Source: Streptococcus taonis
GTDB taxonomy: Bacteria; Bacillota; Bacilli; Lactobacillales; Streptococcaceae
Assembly: GCF_029948085.1 (NCBI RefSeq)
Contig: NZ_JARZZP010000004.1
Coordinates: 104,654-168,653 of the forward strand
Reading direction: 5' to 3'
DNA: 64,000 nt
The notes beneath the pieces are model-generated. The model saw nothing but the letters and a program-made list of their open reading frames with translations, ran no database searches and was not told the DNA's origin. Both the position numbers and the translations under genes were made by a program. This document shows, in pieces, positions 49,237 to 59,426 of the stretch. How positions within the stretch are numbered: the first letter of the stretch is position 1; each line of letters opens with the position of its first letter.

Positions 49237-49478
49237 TACTCAATGAAAATCAAAGAGCAAACTAGGAAACTAGCCGCAGGTTGCTCAAAACACTGTTTTG
49301 AGGTTGTGGATAGAACTGACGAAGTCAGCTCAAAGCACTGCTTTGAGGTTGTAGATGGAACTGACGTAGTCAGCTCAAAACACTGTTTTGAGGTTGTGGA
49401 TAGAACTGACGTAGTCAGTAACATATATACAGCAAGGCGACGTTGACGCGGTTTGAAGAGATTTTCGAAGAGTATAAC
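49237..49478 (+). repeat. BOX element (three B modules)
   Basis: Starts ATACTCAATGAAAATCAAAG and ends GATTTTCGAAGAGTAT, so both termini are complete. Three tandem modules, each with CACTG(T/C)TTTGAGGTTGT and GAACTGACG(A/T)AGTCAG, lie between, followed by GGCGACGTTGACGC. It occupies most of the spacer between aldC and the divergent regulator gene and could affect both. Confidence 0.95.
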
Positions 49479-49533
49479 ATTGCCAAACTTCTAAAAAAAA
49501 GGTACAATGTAACAAAATCATGAGAGGTCTGGG

Positions 49534-50808
49534 ATGAAGCAAGAAAGCAAATATGAACAAGTCGTTCACTATCTAAAAAATGAGATAGAATCAGGTAGAT
49601 TTCCAACTGGAAGTCGCCTACCATCTATCCGAAAACTTAGTCAAGATTTTCACTGTAGCAAAGACACCGTACAGCGCGCACTCTTAGAACTTCGATACCA
49701 GAAATATATCTACTCCAAACCTCAAAGTGGTTATTATGTATTGGAGCAACAAACCAGTCATGAAGACTTAATTATCTCAGTCAATGATGAACACGCAGCT
49801 GCCTATGATGATTTTCGTCTTTGTGTCAACGAAAGCTTGATTGGACGAGAAAATTATCTCTACAACTACTATGAACACCAAGAGGGTTTAGAAGAATTAC
49901 GAGAGTCTGTTCAGACATTGCTCTTTGATCAAGCGATTTATAGTAAGGCAGACCAGTTGGTCATGACGTCTGGAACCCAGCAGGCACTGTTTATTCTTTC
50001 TCAGATCGATTTTCCAGGTCAAGCTCAGGAAATACTGGTCGAACAACCGACCTATCATCGAATGAACCAGCTGCTACTAGCTCAAAATCTTCCCTTTCAA
50101 ACCATTGAACGTCGGGTGGATGGCATCGACCTGAAAGAACTTGAGGAGCATTTTAAAAGTGGAAAGATTAAGTTCTTCTATACCATTCCACGTTTCCACT
50201 ATCCTCTGGGCCATTCTTATTCTGAAGAGGAAAAACTTGCTATCCTTGACTTAGCTGCAAAATATCAGATTTATATCGTTGAGGATGACTACCTGGGTGA
50301 CTTGGATCCTAAAATTGGACAAACCTTTCATTATCTGGACCAACATGATTTGGTCATCTATATCAAGTCCTTTTCTACAAGTCTATTTCCTGCCCTCCGG
50401 ATCACTGCCCTTCTTCTTCCTAATGCGATCAAGGAAGCTTTTGTGACCTATAAAAACATTCTCGACTACGATAACAACCTTATCATGCAAAAGGCTCTAT
50501 CACTCTATATTGATAGTCAACTCTTTGAAAAAAACAGACTAGCACGATTGGTACTGCAAGAAAAAAGTCAGGAGCACATCCAACAGCTCTTACAAACCTA
50601 TCCCATTTCCCTACCGAGCTATCCACTTCATGATGGGCTTTTGCTTGATCTCAGGAACTATCCTAGCATCGCTAGTCTTAAACACAGTCCTCTAGGACTC
50701 GACTTTTTCGAATCATCCTACATAGAGTCTTGTCCCTATCACTTTGCAAAAGTTCCTTTAGAAAATATTGAAGAAACATTAAGCTATTTAAAAACAGAGC
50801 TGGACTGA
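49534..50808 (+). CDS. MocR-type GntR/aminotransferase regulator
   Basis: 424 residues. GntR winged helix at 1-75 (LPSIRKLSQDFHCSKDTVQR) joined to a fold-type I aminotransferase domain; the PLP-binding residues are visible as VEDDY (Asp about 252) and K278 in IYIKSFSTSLFPALR. MocR regulators sense an amino acid or vitamin B6 derivative through PLP. Divergent from aldC; its target may be aldC or genes elsewhere. Confidence 0.93.
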   Translation: MKQESKYEQVVHYLKNEIESGRFPTGSRLPSIRKLSQDFHCSKDTVQRALLELRYQKYIYSKPQSGYYVLEQQTSHEDLIISVNDEHAAAYDDFRLCVNESLIGRENYLYNYYEHQEGLEELRESVQTLLFDQAIYSKADQLVMTSGTQQALFILSQIDFPGQAQEILVEQPTYHRMNQLLLAQNLPFQTIERRVDGIDLKELEEHFKSGKIKFFYTIPRFHYPLGHSYSEEEKLAILDLAAKYQIYIVEDDYLGDLDPKIGQTFHYLDQHDLVIYIKSFSTSLFPALRITALLLPNAIKEAFVTYKNILDYDNNLIMQKALSLYIDSQLFEKNRLARLVLQEKSQEHIQQLLQTYPISLPSYPLHDGLLLDLRNYPSIASLKHSPLGLDFFESSYIESCPYHFAKVPLENIEETLSYLKTELD

Positions 50809-50822
50809 AATCCAACTCTGTT
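50793..50822. terminator. Two-way terminator overlapping the MocR stop
   Basis: AACAGAGCTGGA and TCCAACTCTGTT pair; the TGA stop of the regulator gene lies in the loop, and T-rich sequence follows. The binding-protein gene converges from the other side. Confidence 0.88.
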
Positions 50823-50827
50823 ATTTT

Positions 50828-51643
50828 TTATTGTTCTACTTCTGTTAGCTTAGCAGCTTTTTCAAGATAAGTTTGGTAAGTTCCGTCATCTTTCAGTTTT
50901 TGGATGACCTTATCAACCACTTCCTTCAAATCTGAGTTACCTTTTTTGATAGCTACAGCATTTGCTTCGCCTTCTTTCATAGTCAAGCTTACAGTAGCTA
51001 CTGCCAAATCTGAGTTCTTAGCAGCATAGCTTAGTGCTACTGGCTCATCCATATGAACGGCATCAACCTTACCTGATTGAAGCTCATTGACTGCCTCACC
51101 CATGTTTGTCAAAGAAGTCAACTGTGCCTTAGGAAGTTGCTCTTTGACCATAGATTCAGGAACAGTCCCTTTTTGAGCTGCAATATTAGCACTTGCTAGA
51201 GAGTCCAAATCCTTGTATTTTTCAAGATCTGACTTTCTGATAAGGAAGCTAATTTTATTTTCATAGTAAGGAATTGAGAAATCAAAGACTTCTTGTCTTT
51301 CTTCAGTTGCACTGATTCCCGCAATGGCCAAATCAGCCTTACCTGTCTGAAGACTAGTCAAGACATTATCAAAACTCATGCTTGAAACTTCCAATTTCAC
51401 TCCAAGTTCATCAGCGATTGCTTGCGCCATGTCAATATCAGCACCTACGACTTGGTTCTTACCATCTACAAGGGCTTGAAACTCAAAGGGAGCATAGTCT
51501 GGACTAGTTGCGACCACCAATTTCCCTTTTTGCTTGATGGCCTCCACTGCAGATTGTGAGCTTGAGCTAGACGATTGGCAAGCTACTAAAAAGAAGCTTG
51601 CAAGAAAACTACATAAGACAAATATCCATTTTTTAAAATTCAT
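50828..51643 (-). CDS. Amino-acid ABC transporter substrate-binding lipoprotein
   Basis: 271 residues. Signal peptide with lipobox LVAC, lipidated cysteine 22, a Ser-rich linker, then a family 3 solute-binding domain (KLVVATSPDYAPFEFQALVD, VGADIDMAQAIADELGVKLE). Delivers polar amino acids to a permease not encoded next to it. Single-gene unit. Confidence 0.94.
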   Translation of the reverse strand: MNFKKWIFVLCSFLASFFLVACQSSSSSSQSAVEAIKQKGKLVVATSPDYAPFEFQALVDGKNQVVGADIDMAQAIADELGVKLEVSSMSFDNVLTSLQTGKADLAIAGISATEERQEVFDFSIPYYENKISFLIRKSDLEKYKDLDSLASANIAAQKGTVPESMVKEQLPKAQLTSLTNMGEAVNELQSGKVDAVHMDEPVALSYAAKNSDLAVATVSLTMKEGEANAVAIKKGNSDLKEVVDKVIQKLKDDGTYQTYLEKAAKLTEVEQ

Positions 51644-51760
51644 AAATAAACAACCTCTCTGTTGATTTTGTATAATTATAACTTATTCAGAAATACTTGT
51701 CAAGTTTTTCTTGTATTTTCATAAAATATAATTAAAAAATATAGAAATTCAGTAGTTAGT

Positions 51761-52228
51761 TTATCTATCTATTGGGAACTTGTTTTCAAAAAAATCATTT
51801 ATCATATCTCGATGTTGCTGGTTTACAATTGTGATATTTTGTATGTCCCTATGTTCAAAAAATCCTAATTCTAAAGTTTCGTCACTCGTAAAAACATTTG
51901 TAGAGATAGAAGTTTCAGATGCAACTAAATACAAAATTGTAAGAACTTGAGCCTCATCACCATTTGGATAACTATCTGAATATTTTGTATAAACATTTAA
52001 AAGTTTTTTCACTGTCACTTTCAGTCCAGTTTCTTCGTAAAACTCTCGAACTAACGCTTCTACAGCCGATTCGCCTAATTCAATAGCTCCGCCTGGTAAT
52101 CCCCAAGTTCCTTTATCTGCTCGTTTTTGTAATAATATTTTTCCTGATTGACTTAATATTCCACATGTGAAATTTAAAATAATTTTATCTTTTCCAACTT
52201 TTTTTCTTATATTCTGTATGTAGTTCAT
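51761..52228 (-). CDS. Nudix hydrolase
   Basis: 155 residues. Nudix box GGAIELGESAVEALVREF and YEETGL, with WGLPGGAIELGE before it; NIRKKVGKDKIILNFTCGIL at the N-terminus is common to NUDIX proteins of the ADP-ribose or nucleoside-phosphate type. Third Nudix gene in the window, not closely similar to the others. Stands alone; substrate unknown. Confidence 0.85.
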   Translation of the reverse strand: MNYIQNIRKKVGKDKIILNFTCGILSQSGKILLQKRADKGTWGLPGGAIELGESAVEALVREFYEETGLKVTVKKLLNVYTKYSDSYPNGDEAQVLTILYLVASETSISTNVFTSDETLELGFFEHRDIQNITIVNQQHRDMINDFFENKFPIDR

Positions 52229-52262
52229 TATTCACCTCTGACAAAGTAAATTATCTATACAA

Positions 52263-52295
52263 TGAAAGCTTACTCTAGTAAAAAGTAAGCTTTCA
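52263..52295 (-). terminator. Hairpin after phoU
   Basis: TGAAAGCTTAC and GTAAGCTTTCA form an 11-base stem 25 bases beyond the phoU stop. The following sequence has only a short T stretch, so its strength as a terminator is uncertain. Confidence 0.65.
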
Positions 52296-52319
52296 CAATA
52301 ATTTTAGCATTTGAATACT

Positions 52320-52973
52320 TTATAATTCTACAATCTTACCTGTTTCAAAGTAAACAACCCATTCACAGATATTCTTGGCATAGTCTCCGATACGTTCCAA
52401 GAAAGCAATCACTTGGAAGTAATCTCGACCTGTAACAATGGCATCTGGATTTTTCTTGATTTCTTCTGTAGCCAAGTCACGAATGCTATCAAAGTAATGG
52501 TTGATTTTTTCATCCATGGCTGCTACTTCATAGGCCTGGTCTACTGAACCATTCAGATAAAGTTCAAGGGCTGCTTCTACGAAGTTCTTGACATCGCGAC
52601 CCATTTTTTTAATTTCTTCTTCAACTGCAGGGATACGTTGCTCCCCCTTCATACGAATCGTTGCTTTTGCGATAGAAACTGCATGGTCTCCCATACGTTC
52701 TAGGTCTGAAACAGCTTTTAAAACTGTTAAAACTGTTCGTAAGTCTTGTGAAACTGGTTGTTGTAGGGCGATCATTTCAAATGATTTCTTTTCAAGTTTC
52801 ACTTCGTATTCGTTTACTTCTGCATCTTCCTCAATGACTTCTTTAGCCATGTCACGGTCATGCGTTACAAAAGCACGTACGGTACGATTGATTTGGGAAA
52901 GAACTTCTTGTCCCATAGCATAAAACTGATTATGCAATTTCTCTAAATCTTCTTCAAATTGAGATCGTAACAT
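52320..52973 (-). CDS. phoU: Phosphate transport regulator PhoU
   Basis: 217 residues, all helical, two PhoU repeats; metal-binding ExxxD motifs lie in LERMGDHAVSIAK and LERIGDYAKNICEW. Links the Pst transporter to the phosphate-sensing kinase and restrains uptake. Last gene of the pst operon. Confidence 0.95.
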   Translation of the reverse strand: MLRSQFEEDLEKLHNQFYAMGQEVLSQINRTVRAFVTHDRDMAKEVIEEDAEVNEYEVKLEKKSFEMIALQQPVSQDLRTVLTVLKAVSDLERMGDHAVSIAKATIRMKGEQRIPAVEEEIKKMGRDVKNFVEAALELYLNGSVDQAYEVAAMDEKINHYFDSIRDLATEEIKKNPDAIVTGRDYFQVIAFLERIGDYAKNICEWVVYFETGKIVEL

Positions 52974-52984
52974 CTTCTCACTCC

Positions 52985-53743
52985 TTATCCAAATTTACCT
53001 GAAATGTAGTCCTCTGTCTCCTTATGTTGAGGATAGAGGAACATATCCTTGGTATCGTTAAATTCAATCAAATCTCCATTGAGGAAAAAGCCTGTCTTAT
53101 CGGAGATTCGAGATGCTTGCTGCATAGAACGCGTAACCAAGAGCATGGTGTATTTGTCTTTTAGACCATACAAGGTTTCCTCAATCTTACCAGCAGAAAT
53201 AGGGTCCAAGGCTGAAGTGGGTTCATCCAAGAGGATGATTTTAGGGCTAGTCGCTAATACACGTGCCACACAAACACGTTGCTGTTGCCCACCTGAAAGA
53301 CCAATGGCAGAGTCATGCAAACGGTCCTTAACCTCATCCCAGATTGAAGCACGCTGTAAAGCTTTCTCCACAGCTTCATCCAAGACCTGCTTGTCTTTTT
53401 CTCCATTTATGCGGAGGCCATAAACGACATTTTCATAGATAGACATAGGGAAAGGATTGGGTTGTTGGAAAACCATTCCAATTTCCTTACGCAATTCAAC
53501 TGTATCGGTACGAGGACTATAGATATTGTGCCCATTATAAACCACTGATCCAGTTGTCGTCACTTCAGGATTAAGGTCACCCATTCGGTTAATAGCCTTT
53601 AGAAGTGTTGATTTCCCTGATCCAGACGGACCGATAAGGGCCGTAATTTCCTTGGGTTGGAATGATAAGGAAACACTATTCAAGGCCTTCTTTTTATTGT
53701 AATAGACTGACAGGTCTGAGACCTGTAAAATCGGTTCTGTCAT
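52985..53743 (-). CDS. pstB: Phosphate ABC transporter ATP-binding protein (second copy)
   Basis: 252 residues. Walker [26 protein letters not shown], and DEPTSALDP are intact. About half identical to the neighbouring PstB, which has the extra N-terminal WDEKHIITFPEEK. Two tandem pstB genes are normal for streptococci. Confidence 0.94.
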   Translation of the reverse strand: MTEPILQVSDLSVYYNKKKALNSVSLSFQPKEITALIGPSGSGKSTLLKAINRMGDLNPEVTTTGSVVYNGHNIYSPRTDTVELRKEIGMVFQQPNPFPMSIYENVVYGLRINGEKDKQVLDEAVEKALQRASIWDEVKDRLHDSAIGLSGGQQQRVCVARVLATSPKIILLDEPTSALDPISAGKIEETLYGLKDKYTMLLVTRSMQQASRISDKTGFFLNGDLIEFNDTKDMFLYPQHKETEDYISGKFG

Positions 53744-53755
53744 ACTGTTCCCTTT

Positions 53756-54559
53756 CTAACCAAAGTGTCCAGTTACATAGTCATTAGTTGACTGTAGCTT
53801 AGCATTTTGGAAAATATTAGCAGTCTTATCATACTCAATCAAATCACCCAAGTAGAAAAATCCTGTATAATCACTGGCACGCGCAGCCTGTTGCATACTG
53901 TGGGTTACAATGATAATGGTAAAATCCTTCTTCAACTCCAACATGGTTTCCTCAAGTTGAGCTGTCGCAATCGGATCTAAAGCTGATGCCGGTTCATCCA
54001 TCAAGAGAATATCCGGTTTCACAGAGATTGCACGAGCGATACAAAGACGTTGCTGCTGACCACCTGATAGGGTCAAGGCCGACTTGTGAAGGTCGTCTTT
54101 TACCTGATCCCAGAGAGCAGCTTGACGAAGTGATGTTTCTACAATTTCATCTAGAACTTTCTTGTCCTTGACACCTGCACGTTCATGTGCAAAAGTGATA
54201 TTACGATAGATTGATTTAGCAAATGGATTTGGACGTTGAAATACCATTCCGATATGTTTACGCATTTCATAAACATTAATTTCTGGACGGTTAACGTCAA
54301 TACCTCGATAGAGAATCTGTCCTGTAACCTTTGCAATATCAATGGTATCATTCATACGATTAAGACTGCGTAGATAGGTTGATTTCCCAGATCCAGACGG
54401 ACCAATCAGGGCCGTGATTTTATTTTTTTCGAATTGCATATCCACGCCCTTGATGGATTCATTCTTACCGTAGTAAACATGTAAATCCTTCGTAGAGAGG
54501 GCCACTTTTTCTTCAGGGAAGGTGATGATATGCTTTTCATCCCAGTTATATTTTGACAT
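53756..54559 (-). CDS. pstB: Phosphate ABC transporter ATP-binding protein (first copy)
   Basis: 267 residues with Walker [24 protein letters not shown] and DEPASALDP. Energises PstCA. Spaced 12 bases from the second pstB and 10 from pstA. Confidence 0.95.
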   Translation of the reverse strand: MSKYNWDEKHIITFPEEKVALSTKDLHVYYGKNESIKGVDMQFEKNKITALIGPSGSGKSTYLRSLNRMNDTIDIAKVTGQILYRGIDVNRPEINVYEMRKHIGMVFQRPNPFAKSIYRNITFAHERAGVKDKKVLDEIVETSLRQAALWDQVKDDLHKSALTLSGGQQQRLCIARAISVKPDILLMDEPASALDPIATAQLEETMLELKKDFTIIIVTHSMQQAARASDYTGFFYLGDLIEYDKTANIFQNAKLQSTNDYVTGHFG

Positions 54560-54569
54560 GGCTTCTCCT

Positions 54570-55454
54570 TTAGGCAGCGGTTAATTTCTTGTGTAGGTAG
54601 CTTCCGAGTTTGCGAGCTCCAAAGTTAAAGATTAAGATAAAGATTAGGAGCACCGCAGCAGAACCTGCTGAAACAAGGGTTCCATCAGGAATAGTTCCTT
54701 CACTGTTGACTTTCCAAATATGGACGGCCAAGGTTTCTGCTTGACGGAAGATTGAGATCGGACTGGTTACACTGAGAACATTCCAGTTTGACCAGTCAAG
54801 AGCTGGAGCTGATTGTCCTGCCGTATAGATAAGAGCCGCAGCTTCACCAAAGATACGACCTGATGCAAGGACAACACCCGTAACAATACCAGGTAAGGCT
54901 TCGGGGATAACGACATGAAGAACTGTTTCCCAACGAGAAAGTCCAAGTGCTAAACCAGCTTCACGTTGTGTATGGTGAACGTGTTTTAAGCTGTCTTCAA
55001 CATTACGCGTCATCTGGGGAAGGTTAAAGACAGTCAAAGCCAAGGCACCTGAAATAATTGAAAATCCATATTCAAACTGAACTACAAAGATGAGGTAACC
55101 AAAGAGACCGACTACGACAGATGGTAGAGAAGACAAAATCTCAATACAGGTACGAACTAAGTTGGTAACACGACCTTTTTTGGCATATTCAGCCAAGTAA
55201 ATCCCAGCTCCCATTGATAGGGGAACAGAGATGAACAAGGTAATGACCAAAAGGAAAAAGGAATTATAAAGCTGAATCCCGATACCACCACCTGCTTGAT
55301 AAGAAGATGATTTTCCTGTCAAGAATGACCATGAAACATGTGGCAATCCTCGAACCAAGATATAGAGAATCAAGGAAGCTAGGATGGTCACAATGATTCC
55401 TGCGATGGTATAGAGGACAGCTGTTGCAAGTTTATCTAATTTCTTAGCGTGCAT
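54570..55454 (-). CDS. pstA: Phosphate ABC transporter permease PstA
   Basis: 294 residues with six membrane helices and the permease EAA loop REAGLALGLSRWETVLHVVI. Channel half with PstC. Its start lies within the end of pstC (11-base overlap). Confidence 0.95.
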   Translation of the reverse strand: MHAKKLDKLATAVLYTIAGIIVTILASLILYILVRGLPHVSWSFLTGKSSSYQAGGGIGIQLYNSFFLLVITLFISVPLSMGAGIYLAEYAKKGRVTNLVRTCIEILSSLPSVVVGLFGYLIFVVQFEYGFSIISGALALTVFNLPQMTRNVEDSLKHVHHTQREAGLALGLSRWETVLHVVIPEALPGIVTGVVLASGRIFGEAAALIYTAGQSAPALDWSNWNVLSVTSPISIFRQAETLAVHIWKVNSEGTIPDGTLVSAGSAAVLLIFILIFNFGARKLGSYLHKKLTAA

Positions 55455-56361
55455 AGTTTTTCTTTCCTCTTTCTTTCGTAATCAATTTAATCACACTGTT
55501 AAAGGCCAAACTCATCAAGAGCAATACTAGGGCCAGTGACCAAAGAACATTATTATCAACAGTTCCCATAACGGTATTACCGATTCCCATGGTCAAAACA
55601 GATGTCAGAGTCGCTGCTGGTGTCGTCAATGAAGTTGGAACAACTGCTGAGTTACCGACAACCATCTGAATCGCAAGGGCTTCACCGAAAGCACGCGCCA
55701 TACCAAAGACTACAGCAGTAAAAATACCTGAACGAGCAGCCTTCAAAGTAACACGCCAGATTGTTTGCCAACGAGTTGCTCCCATAGCTAAACTAGCTTC
55801 ACGGTAGTGACGAGGAACTGCACGTAAGCTATCAGTTGTCATAAAGGTTACAGTCGGCAAGATCATAACAAAGAGAACGAAAATCCCCGATAAAATACCA
55901 AAACCTGTTCCACCAAAGACACTACGTACAAATGGTACAACGACCTGCAAACCGATAAATCCGTATACTACCGAAGGAATCCCAACTAGAAGTTCGATAG
56001 CTGGTTGCAAAATCTTAGCTCCTTTTGGCGATACTTCTGTCATAAAGACTGCAGCACCAATTGCAAATGGTGTTGCGATGAGAGCAGATAGGATGGTAAC
56101 GATAAAGGAACCTAAAATCATTGGAAGAGCACCAAACTGCTTACCTGAAGGGTTCCAAGTTGCACCAAAGAGAAAATCAAAGATATTCACACCATTCACA
56201 AAGAAGGTAGATAACCCTTTTTGGGCTACAAAGATTAAAATCATAGCCACAATGATAACAATCAAAGAGAGGCAGGCAAAAGTCAGACTTTTCCCTAATT
56301 TCTCAAGACGAGAGTTCTTTGACGGAGAGAGCAATTTTTTAGATAATTCTTCTTGGTTCAT
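55444..56361 (-). CDS. pstC: Phosphate ABC transporter permease PstC
   Basis: 305 residues with six membrane helices and EAA loop REASLAMGATRWQTIWRVTL. Ends with a basic tail (TKERGKKNYAR). Its start overlaps the pstS stop by one base (TAATG). Confidence 0.95.
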   Translation of the reverse strand: MNQEELSKKLLSPSKNSRLEKLGKSLTFACLSLIVIIVAMILIFVAQKGLSTFFVNGVNIFDFLFGATWNPSGKQFGALPMILGSFIVTILSALIATPFAIGAAVFMTEVSPKGAKILQPAIELLVGIPSVVYGFIGLQVVVPFVRSVFGGTGFGILSGIFVLFVMILPTVTFMTTDSLRAVPRHYREASLAMGATRWQTIWRVTLKAARSGIFTAVVFGMARAFGEALAIQMVVGNSAVVPTSLTTPAATLTSVLTMGIGNTVMGTVDNNVLWSLALVLLLMSLAFNSVIKLITKERGKKNYAR

Positions 56362-57239
56362 TATTGACTCCCTTCTAGCGCTGTTACAGTCCCTGTAGCA
56401 TCTTTTTCAACCTTCATTTCCTTGACAGAAATATAGCCCATTCCTTTAACGATTCCGTTCTGAGCTTCGTCTGAAAGGACAAAGTTTAGGAATTCGGCAA
56501 CCAATTCATTTGGCTCACCAAGTGTATACATATGTTCATAAGACCACAAAGGCCAATTATTCGTGGTTACATTCTCTGAAATTGGTTCATAACCATTGAG
56601 TTTGATAGTCCCAACTGAGGCATCAACATAGGCAAAGGCTAAGTAGGAAATAGCTCCAGGAGTTTGGGAAACAATTGATTTGACCATCCCGTTTGAATCT
56701 TGCTCCTGACTTTGCATTGCTGATTGCCCATCCATGATCACACTGTCAAAAGTCGCACGAGAACCTGAACTCGCCGCACGGTTGATAATAGAGATGGCTA
56801 AATCTTTACCACCGATTTCTTTCCAGTTGGTAATTTCTCCTGTGAAGATTTGTCGGAGCTGATCCGTCGTTAGATTATCAACATCTACTTCCTTATTGAT
56901 AATAACAGCCAAACCTGCAACAGCTACCTTATGGTCGACCAATGCTGAGGCATCAATACCGTCTTTTTCCTCCGCAAATACATCGGAGTTGCCGACATCT
57001 ACTGCTCCTGACTGAACCTGCGACAGTCCTGTACCAGAACCACCACCTTGAACATTGACTGTTCTTCCGATGTGAGCTGATGCAAATTCATCTGCAGCCG
57101 CCTCGACTAAAGGTTGGAGGGCAGTTGAACCAACAGCCGTCATAGACTCCCCACGATCAATCCAACTTGCACATCCTACTAACGAACCAGCAAGTAAAAG
57201 AGTCGCAAGAGAGAGTGTGAGTTTTTTAAATTTTTTCAC
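56361..57239 (-). CDS. pstS: Phosphate-binding lipoprotein PstS
   Basis: 292 residues. Lipobox LVGC with cysteine 23, then the phosphate-binding fold: [31 protein letters not shown], and [14 protein letters not shown], the three phosphate loops. First gene of the pst operon; a TGTTATAGT extended -10 lies about 90 bases upstream, so expression is probably raised by phosphate shortage. Confidence 0.96.
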   Translation of the reverse strand: MKKFKKLTLSLATLLLAGSLVGCASWIDRGESMTAVGSTALQPLVEAAADEFASAHIGRTVNVQGGGSGTGLSQVQSGAVDVGNSDVFAEEKDGIDASALVDHKVAVAGLAVIINKEVDVDNLTTDQLRQIFTGEITNWKEIGGKDLAISIINRAASSGSRATFDSVIMDGQSAMQSQEQDSNGMVKSIVSQTPGAISYLAFAYVDASVGTIKLNGYEPISENVTTNNWPLWSYEHMYTLGEPNELVAEFLNFVLSDEAQNGIVKGMGYISVKEMKVEKDATGTVTALEGSQ

Positions 57240-57349
57240 TATTTGTCTCCTTGAAAATAATGATGAATAGCTTGGAATTTCGCCCTATTTTTCTAATGTT
57301 TTATGCAAAAAATCCATACTTCCACTATAACATAGAATACTGATTTTGA

Positions 57350-58663
57350 CTAGTTTTTCACCTTAAACCTCAAGCCCTTAGGGAAATAATTCTTCAAGGT
57401 ATTTCCGGTCACTTTTGCAAAACCTAGACCATTTCCACCAACCAAAACTTGATACCAGCCATTTGACAAAGTTTCAGACAGCTGAACTGTTTCACCGGCC
57501 ACGTATTTGACAAAGTCCGCTTCATGAATTTCAATTCTTTGATTGACTTGGCTTGGTTTTAAGGCTAAACCAAGAGCAAAACTTGGTTCAAAACGTTTTT
57601 TCTTAAAGGTTCCAAGATGAAGTCCGTTTCGTGCAATCCTAAGTTTACCCAAATCTGGTAGAACTTCAGGTAAGAGATATAGTTGGTCTCCAAAAGTCTG
57701 TAAAATTCCTGGCAAATTTATCTTCAGGTGTTTTTTTTCAAAATCTTGCCATAAACTCAACTGTTCGCGACTGAGATTAGTCTTAAAAGACTTGAACTTC
57801 CCTGACTTGTTTTGTCCCTTAAACTGAAGATGGGCAACAAATTGACCTTCTCCCTTAAAACGATGTGGGTACATCCGAGCTGTCTCAGGAAAATCAATCC
57901 CAGGAGCCATTCCATTGATATGTGTAACTGGAATCAATTCAAAATCATAACTATCCAGCAACCATTTAATAATTTCTTCGTTTTCTTCTGGAGCCCATGT
58001 ACAAGTCGAATAGACCAAACGACCACCATCAGCTAACATGGTGACCGCATCCTCTAGAATTTCACGCTGCAAGTCAGCACATTGGCTTGGATATTCTACA
58101 CTCCAATAATCCATGGCATCTGGCTGTTTTCGGAACATTCCTTCTCCTGAACATGGAGCATCTAGAACAATTAGGTCAAAATATCCCTTAAACACTTTAG
58201 CCAAACGATCTGCAGATTCATTGGTTACAACAACATTTGATGCACCAAAACGCTCCATATTTTCAACCAAAATCTTAGCTCGCTTGCTAGAAATTTCATT
58301 GGAAACAAGTAGTCCTTCGCCTGCAAGATAAGCTGCCAGTTGAGTTGATTTCCCACCGGGAGCCGCTGCCAAATCCAAGACCTTCATGCCTGGTTTTGGT
58401 TGAGCTACTTGTGCAACCATTTGTGCAGCAGGCTCTTGTGAATAGACCAAGCCTGTTACATGCTCAGGTGATTTCCCTGAAACCTTGCCATAATAGCCCC
58501 AAGGTGTATGTGGAATAGCATCTGAAAAAGAAACTTGGCTTTCTTTTAAGGGATTGATGCGAAAGGCGGAAACTGCCTCATCATCAAAAGAGGCAAGAAA
58601 AGCTCTTGCCTCATCTCCCAATATTTCTTCATATTTTTTTACAAATCCTTCTGGAAATTGCAT
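57350..58663 (-). CDS. rsmF: rRNA cytosine-C5 methyltransferase (NOL1/NOP2/Sun family)
   Basis: 437 residues. SAM-binding block VLDLAAAPGGKSTQLA, catalytic cysteines in VLDAPCSGEGMFR and VYSTCTWAPEENE, and a C-terminal RNA-binding domain. Methylates cytosines of 16S rRNA, as RsmF does. Follows a hundred bases after pstS; the next genes on the strand read through from upstream. Confidence 0.92.
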   Translation of the reverse strand: MQFPEGFVKKYEEILGDEARAFLASFDDEAVSAFRINPLKESQVSFSDAIPHTPWGYYGKVSGKSPEHVTGLVYSQEPAAQMVAQVAQPKPGMKVLDLAAAPGGKSTQLAAYLAGEGLLVSNEISSKRAKILVENMERFGASNVVVTNESADRLAKVFKGYFDLIVLDAPCSGEGMFRKQPDAMDYWSVEYPSQCADLQREILEDAVTMLADGGRLVYSTCTWAPEENEEIIKWLLDSYDFELIPVTHINGMAPGIDFPETARMYPHRFKGEGQFVAHLQFKGQNKSGKFKSFKTNLSREQLSLWQDFEKKHLKINLPGILQTFGDQLYLLPEVLPDLGKLRIARNGLHLGTFKKKRFEPSFALGLALKPSQVNQRIEIHEADFVKYVAGETVQLSETLSNGWYQVLVGGNGLGFAKVTGNTLKNYFPKGLRFKVKN

Positions 58664-58669
58664 GTAAGT

Positions 58670-59422
58670 TTATTTCCTTTCATAGATATAGGATTGAATT
58701 TCTGCCAACTTGTCTGTTGGAACCATCATGATTGGTTGTCGTGTCTGAAAATCCACCGGCTCTCCAGTTAAGGTTACAATCTGATAACCTAAACTTTTTC
58801 CAATGATATCAGCTGCAGCATAGTCCCAAGGTTGGAGATAGGTGATATAGGTCAATAGCTGACCAGATAATATTTTTGAAAAACTAATAGCCGCACTTCC
58901 ATATATTCGTACACCAAGTGAAGCATTAGCCAATTCTGCCACACCCCAGGCGTTTGTTTCCAACATGCCAGCGTTACTCGCAATTAGAAAATCTCGCAAG
59001 GGCTTATCCTTAAAATTAGGCAAGGGTTCTTCATTGAGACAGGCCTGAAAAGTACCTCCTCCATGATAACAATGACCTTTCATGACATCATAAATGATCC
59101 CAAACTGACCCACACCGTTTTCAAAATATGCTACCATAATGGCAAAATCATCACCTTGGGCGACAAAGTTGTTGGTACCATCAATGGGATCAATGACCCA
59201 AACAGATCCATGTCCAACTGAAGCACGTAAACATCCCTCTTCTGCACAAAATTGGTCATCAGGATAACGCGAACGAATTTTATCAACTAAAAAATTCTGA
59301 ACTTCCTTGTCCAAACGAGTCACCAAGTCTGTAGGGGATGATTTTCTCTCAATATGCAATTCTTCTTGCATATGAGCTAGAATATAGTTTCCTGCTTCCT
59401 TGACAATCTCTTTGGCAAACAT
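58670..59422 (-). CDS. Inositol monophosphatase family protein
   Basis: 250 residues. Metal sites in FCAEEG, VIDPIDGTNNFV and QPWDYAAAD. Enzymes of this family hydrolyse inositol phosphate, fructose bisphosphate, adenosine 3',5'-bisphosphate or NADP; substrate unclear. ATG at 59422 (MFAKEIVKEAGN) is used; the longer frame covers UPF0223. It begins five bases after the UPF0223 gene ends. Confidence 0.88.
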   Translation of the reverse strand: MFAKEIVKEAGNYILAHMQEELHIERKSSPTDLVTRLDKEVQNFLVDKIRSRYPDDQFCAEEGCLRASVGHGSVWVIDPIDGTNNFVAQGDDFAIMVAYFENGVGQFGIIYDVMKGHCYHGGGTFQACLNEEPLPNFKDKPLRDFLIASNAGMLETNAWGVAELANASLGVRIYGSAAISFSKILSGQLLTYITYLQPWDYAAADIIGKSLGYQIVTLTGEPVDFQTRQPIMMVPTDKLAEIQSYIYERK

Positions 59423-59426
59423 AAAT

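Noticed and set aside
49243..49446. Plus- and minus-strand frames with repeated KHCFEVVDRTD / ELTTSVPSTTSKQCF segments
   Set aside because: They arise from translating the repeated B modules of the BOX element and are not proteins.
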